Origin: Thermoflexus sp.
GTDB lineage: Bacteria > Chloroflexota > Anaerolineae > B4-G1 > DUEL01
NCBI GenBank assembly: GCA_028276215.1
Contig: JAPYWT010000086.1
Location: forward strand, 1 to 8,532
Direction: 5' to 3'
DNA length: 8,532 nt
The notes beneath the pieces were generated by a model, which was not told the DNA's origin, did not search any database, and saw nothing but the letters and a program-made list of their open reading frames with translations. Positions 5,425 through 8,532 of the stretch are shown piece by piece. The position numbers and the translations under genes were made by a program. Positions within the stretch are counted from its first letter, which is position 1. Every line of letters begins with the position of its first letter.

Positions 5425-7515
5425 TTACGGTGTCACCCCCAGATAGAGCAGATACAGCAGCGCGAAGGTGCACAGGAAGAACAGGACGGAGATCAGGTAG
5501 TGCTGGACCTGACCCGTCTGCAGGGCCTGGCGGAACTCCCGGCCAATGGCACCGACCAGTTTCGCCGACCCGTCCACCATCCCGCCGTCAATGATATACC
5601 GGTGGACCCAGCGGTTGAGGATGCCCCACAGTTCGCCCAGGCGGGCCAGGCCGTGCAGGATGCCGTCTATCAGGCCCCGGTCTATCCACTCGTAGGCCGC
5701 CTTCGCCAGCCAGAGAGTGGGCCGGATGATGACCAGGCCGTAGAATTCGTCAATGTAGTACTTGTTGCGCAGGACGGTGTGCACCGGCCCCAGCCAGCGG
5801 ACCAGCGGGTCGGTCTGGCCCTCCGCCAGCGGCTGACGCCCGTAGACCAGCCAGCCAACCAGCAGCCCCAGGAGCGCCGCCCCCACCGAGATGGAGACCG
5901 GAATCGGGTTGAATGGCAGCGCCTCCGGCGCCTCCCCCAGCGTCGCGCCGACGAAGTGGTGGAACCAGTTGCCGTGGAAGAGCGCCTTCCCCACCTCGCC
6001 GATCACCGGGAAGTCCTCCGGCACGCCGACGAAGCCGAAGAAGAGGGCAAAGAGCGCCAGCATCACCAGCGGCCCCGTCATCACCCACGGCGTCTCGTGG
6101 GCGTGCTCGGCGTGGTGGCTGCGCGGCTCACCCAGGAAGGTCAGGCAGATTTGCCGCATCGTGTAGAACGCGGTGAGGAGCGCGCCCGCCGCCAGCGCCC
6201 AGAAGACCGTCGGGTTATGCGCCCAGGCGTGGGCCAGAATCTCGTCCTTGCTCCAGAACCCGGCGGTGATGATCGGGAACCCGGAGAGGGCCAGCCCACC
6301 GATGAGGAAAGTCCAGAAGGTGACGGGCATCCGCTTCGCCAGCCCGCCCATTTTCATCATATCCTGCTCGTGGTGGGCGCCGATGATGACCGAACCGGAG
6401 CCCAGGAACAGGAGCGCCTTGAAGAAGGCGTGGGTGACCAGGTGGAACGCGGCGGCGATGTAGGCCCCGATGCCCAGCGCGGCGACCATGTAGGCCAACT
6501 GGCTGATGGTGGAGTAGGCCAGCACCCGTTTGATGTCGTTCTGGGCCACCGCGATGGTGGCGGCGAAGACCGCGCTGAAGGTCCCGATGACCGCCATCGC
6601 CACCATCGGCGGCGTCCCGGCAGCGTGCTCCAGTCCTACCGCCAGGAGCGGGAACATCCGCACCACCAGATAGACGCCCGCGGAGACCATCGTCGCGGCA
6701 TGGATCATCGCGCTGACCGGCGTGGGGCCCTCCATTGCGTCCGGCAACCACACATGGAGCGGGAACTGGGCCGATTTCCCCACCGTCCCGGCGAAAATCA
6801 GCAACCCCACCGCCGCAGCGACGGAGAGGGTGGGAATCACCGACGGCGTAATCGCCAGTTCGTGCAGCACCTCCTCGTTCCGCAGAATGGCGTCAAAACT
6901 GAGTGTGCCCGTCTGCGTGTAGAGGTAGGCGATGCCGATGAGCATGATGACGTCGCCGATGCGGGTGGTGAGGAAGGCCTTAATCGCCGCCCGGTAGGCC
7001 GACGGCTTCTCAAACCAGAAGCCGATGAGCAGGTAGGAGCAGAGGCCCATAATCTCCCAGAAGATGAAAAGCATCAGGAGATTGTCGGAGACGGTGAGCC
7101 CCAGCATCCCGGTGGCAAAGAGGCTGATGTAGGCGAAGAAGCGGCTGTAGCGGGGGTCGCCGTGCATGTAGCCCACGCTATAGATGAAGATGGCCAGACA
7201 GGTGATGGAGACGAAGAAGAGGGTGACCGCGGTCAGCGGGTCCACGAAGACCCCCATCTCCAGCGCCACATCCGCCGAAGGAAGCCACGGGATGCTCACG
7301 GCGATCGGATGCTCGTAGAGCGCCTCGCCGCCCCAGCCGACCACCGTCCAGAAGACAAACTGGGCCATCAGGAAGGAAAGGGCCATCGCGCCGATGGCGA
7401 TGGAATGGCTCAGCCGCTTCCAGCGGTTGAAGAAGAGGACGATGAGGGCAAAGGCCAGGAAGGGCGGCAGCGGGATCAGGACGGTCAGGAGTTCCAGGAG
7501 TTGGCGAAGGTCCAT
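5425..7515 (-). CDS. nuoL: NADH-quinone oxidoreductase subunit L with elongated lateral helix
   Basis: Distal antiporter-like subunit of complex I, 696 residues against about 610 in E. coli and Thermus. Channel residues are in place: E154 (LFIFWEIMGLCSYLLIGFW), D188, K247 and H254 (GKSAQFPLHVWLPDAMEGPT), H272, H358/H362/K366 (FHLVTHAFFKALLFLG) and K423-D424 (AGFWSKDEIL). After KYYIDEFYG (585-593) comes the long amphipathic lateral helix, then LQTGQVQHY (665-673) and a final membrane segment. From KYYIDE to QHY there are 89 residues, where I expect about 60 in an ordinary NuoL. The extra part contains two similar blocks 31 residues apart (IDRGLIDG at 611, IDGGMVDG at 642). The helix normally runs along the neighbouring antiporter subunits as a brace, so the extension fits a complex with an additional NuoM. 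ATG 7515 has AGGAG seven bases upstream, overlapping the nuoK stop. Confidence 0.98.
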   Translation of the reverse strand: MDLRQLLELLTVLIPLPPFLAFALIVLFFNRWKRLSHSIAIGAMALSFLMAQFVFWTVVGWGGEALYEHPIAVSIPWLPSADVALEMGVFVDPLTAVTLFFVSITCLAIFIYSVGYMHGDPRYSRFFAYISLFATGMLGLTVSDNLLMLFIFWEIMGLCSYLLIGFWFEKPSAYRAAIKAFLTTRIGDVIMLIGIAYLYTQTGTLSFDAILRNEEVLHELAITPSVIPTLSVAAAVGLLIFAGTVGKSAQFPLHVWLPDAMEGPTPVSAMIHAATMVSAGVYLVVRMFPLLAVGLEHAAGTPPMVAMAVIGTFSAVFAATIAVAQNDIKRVLAYSTISQLAYMVAALGIGAYIAAAFHLVTHAFFKALLFLGSGSVIIGAHHEQDMMKMGGLAKRMPVTFWTFLIGGLALSGFPIITAGFWSKDEILAHAWAHNPTVFWALAAGALLTAFYTMRQICLTFLGEPRSHHAEHAHETPWVMTGPLVMLALFALFFGFVGVPEDFPVIGEVGKALFHGNWFHHFVGATLGEAPEALPFNPIPVSISVGAALLGLLVGWLVYGRQPLAEGQTDPLVRWLGPVHTVLRNKYYIDEFYGLVIIRPTLWLAKAAYEWIDRGLIDGILHGLARLGELWGILNRWVHRYIIDGGMVDGSAKLVGAIGREFRQALQTGQVQHYLISVLFFLCTFALLYLLYLGVTP

Positions 7516-7525
7516 ATCGTCGCTC

Positions 7526-7834
7526 CTACCACTTCAGCAGGTTGATCTGGTCTATGTCGGTGGTCCGGCGGCTGCGGTAGATGACGACGATGAGGGCCAG
7601 GCCCACGGCGACCTCCGCCGCGGCGACGGCGTAGACGAAGGCCGCGAAGGCCTGACCGACAGCGGTCGTTGGCTCACCGTAGCGCCAGAAAGCCAGCAAG
7701 TTGAGGATGACGGCGTTGAGCATGAGTTCCACGCCCATCAGGATGGCGATGGCGTTCCGCCGCGCCAGCACGCCGTAGGTGCCGATGCAGAAAAGAGCAG
7801 CAGCCAGGATAAGGTACCAGGATAGTGGGATCAT
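7526..7834 (-). CDS. nuoK: NADH-quinone oxidoreductase subunit K
   Basis: Small membrane subunit of complex I, 102 residues with three membrane segments, the standard length. It links the quinone-site region to the antiporter subunits through buried glutamates, both present: E36 (LMGVELMLNAV) and E74 (VAAAEVAVGLALIVVIY), matching E36 and E72 of E. coli. The C-terminus, DIDQINLLKW, is the usual tail. ATG 7834 is preceded by GGAGGAG four bases upstream. nuoL starts ten bases after the stop. The gene normally following nuoJ directly is here preceded by two unrelated genes; nuoJ is not in the window. Confidence 0.98.
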   Translation of the reverse strand: MIPLSWYLILAAALFCIGTYGVLARRNAIAILMGVELMLNAVILNLLAFWRYGEPTTAVGQAFAAFVYAVAAAEVAVGLALIVVIYRSRRTTDIDQINLLKW

Positions 7835-7858
7835 CGGGCTCCTCCGATAAGATCTTGT

Positions 7859-8308
7859 CTATCCCAATTCAATAACCTCTCTGGGAAAGGATACACCAGC
7901 CTCCTGTAACTGTCTGGCTTGACGGCTATTTTTCGCGATATGCACACCTCCAGTAGCCAACCACCGATAGGGCTCTGAACTCTTTTGAGTCAGTTTCCAG
8001 AGTTCCCTTGCCTCAGTCCCAAGCCAGTCTTTCAGCCAGGTCAGTTTCTTCAGAAAAATCGTGACCTCGCTGGTATAAGCCGGATGGAGTTCTATCCAGA
8101 GGGCCACTTCCTGCATGCCCTCCAGGAAACCAATACCATAATCCCAGGGAGAGTTCGGAAACACTTCATTCAGGTCCACGCTGCCTGTAAAGCGGCGGGG
8201 ATTGCTACATCGGACTTTGTCACTATACCCTCCGAGAGCTTGCAGTCCTGGATGGTACCGGTCAGCCCCGAGGGATGAAGTACGAGCGACTGCTTTTCTG
8301 AAGTTCAC
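7859..8308 (-). CDS. Conserved protein of unknown function, possible toxin-type partner
   Basis: A 149-residue soluble, rather basic protein with no signal peptide or membrane segment. Landmarks in order: GLQALGGYSDKVRCSNPRRF (about 21-40), GSVDLNEVFPNSPWDYGIGF (about 42-61), ALWIELHP (about 68-75), FLKKLTWLKDWLG, PYRWLATGGVHI (about 113-124), NSRQARQLQEAGVSFP. I recall similar uncharacterised proteins of about 140-150 residues in several bacterial phyla, but no named domain. The start is GTG at 8308, with GGAGG seven bases upstream; it overlaps the stop of the preceding gene (GTGA). That overlap, the size pair and the neighbourhood suggest a toxin-antitoxin-like or defence-type pair, which is inference only. 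It lies 24 bases before nuoK and is more A+T-rich than the nuo genes. No catalytic motif can be named safely. Confidence 0.75.
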   Translation of the reverse strand: MNFRKAVARTSSLGADRYHPGLQALGGYSDKVRCSNPRRFTGSVDLNEVFPNSPWDYGIGFLEGMQEVALWIELHPAYTSEVTIFLKKLTWLKDWLGTEARELWKLTQKSSEPYRWLATGGVHIAKNSRQARQLQEAGVSFPREVIELG

Positions 8309-8532
8309 CCCTCATCCTCCGGGAGAGACCGTTCCGACCGCCGGACCACTTCAGCAACCACGTCACCGATGCGGCTCCCGAATTCCGTTAATCCTCCCCA
8401 ATCCGCTTCTTCAGGCGACTCCGCCGCCGGATTCAGGGACGTAATATCCACCACATTCCCATCCCGGCGGAAATAGTAAACCTTATGCTCCTTACTCAAA
8501 ATATCCTCGGCCAGTTCCCGAAGAGGCTTTCT
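8305..8532 (-). CDS. Unknown small protein, 5' end outside window, possible antitoxin-type partner
   Basis: 75 codons and a TGA are visible; the frame is still open at base 8532, so the true start is probably upstream. The visible part begins RKPLRELAEDILSKEHKVYY, then FRRDGNVVDITSLNP and an acidic C-terminal tail (ESPEEADWGG, later RRSERSLPEDEG). A TTG at 8499 could serve as a start but has no ribosome site and would remove the well-formed RELAEDIL helix. The stop overlaps the GTG of the 149-residue gene, so the two are translationally coupled. The small acidic protein upstream of a larger basic one resembles antitoxin-toxin order. I do not recognise a named family. Confidence 0.65.
   Translation of the reverse strand, partial: RKPLRELAEDILSKEHKVYYFRRDGNVVDITSLNPAAESPEEADWGGLTEFGSRIGDVVAEVVRRSERSLPEDEG
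8316..8320 (-). promoter_or_regulatory. Ribosome binding site supporting the GTG start at 8308
   Basis: GGAGG on the minus strand seven bases before GTG 8308 and inside the end of the upstream reading frame. It decides for the GTG that overlaps the upstream stop, and no in-frame ATG competes for about 30 codons. Confidence 0.65.

Noticed and set aside
5146..7545. A very long open frame (799 codons) on the plus strand
   Set aside because: It lies opposite nuoL and the antitoxin. The translation is a monotonous mix of R, H, E, D, G, P and Q with no domain, as expected from the complement of a GC-rich membrane-protein gene.
8497..8499. TTG at 8499 as the start of the edge gene
   Set aside because: No ribosome site, and the frame continues to the window edge with good helical protein sequence, so the gene is more likely partial.

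Overview
The window is a 3'-proximal piece of a complex I (proton-pumping NADH:quinone oxidoreductase) operon. Every credible gene lies on the minus strand, so transcription runs from base 8532 down to base 1. In that order it reads: an unknown gene cut by the window edge (8532-8305), a second unknown gene overlapping it (8308-7859), nuoK, nuoL, a VapB-like/PIN-domain toxin-antitoxin pair, a first nuoM, a small antitoxin-like gene, a UPF0175 gene followed by the remains of its usual DUF3368 partner, a second nuoM, and the first 265 codons of nuoN. The nuo genes keep the usual K-L-M-N order, but nuoM occurs twice and small toxin-antitoxin-type genes occupy the boundaries before nuoK, between nuoL and nuoM, and between the two nuoM genes.

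The likely source is a Chloroflexota bacterium (Anaerolineae-like), possibly a thermophile. This is an inference from the style of the proteins, the high GC of the nuo genes, and the abundance of VapBC, UPF0175/DUF3368 and similar cassettes. No rRNA or other marker is present, so the assignment is tentative.

The membrane-arm subunits fit together as an enlarged '2M' complex I. NuoL is 696 residues and its C-terminal lateral-helix region is about 28-31 residues longer than in an ordinary NuoL, which is what would be needed to reach across one more NuoM-sized subunit. The nuoL-proximal NuoM (3083-4642) has all expected proton-channel residues. The nuoN-proximal NuoM (796-2289) keeps the TM5 and TM12 glutamates but has leucine in place of the TM7 lysine, and its TM8 lysine is displaced by one residue.

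The cassettes look like insertions into an older compact operon. They are visibly richer in A+T than the nuo genes (26 of 60 G+C at 2941-3000 against 39 of 60 at 6001-6060), use different codons, and are in different states of decay. The VapB/PIN pair looks intact and translationally coupled. The UPF0175 gene looks intact, but its toxin partner is reduced by an internal in-frame deletion to 27 codons. The 104-residue gene has no recognisable partner. The pair before nuoK is of unknown function. I found no RNA genes, CRISPR arrays, insertion sequences or convincing terminators; all spacings suggest one long transcript.
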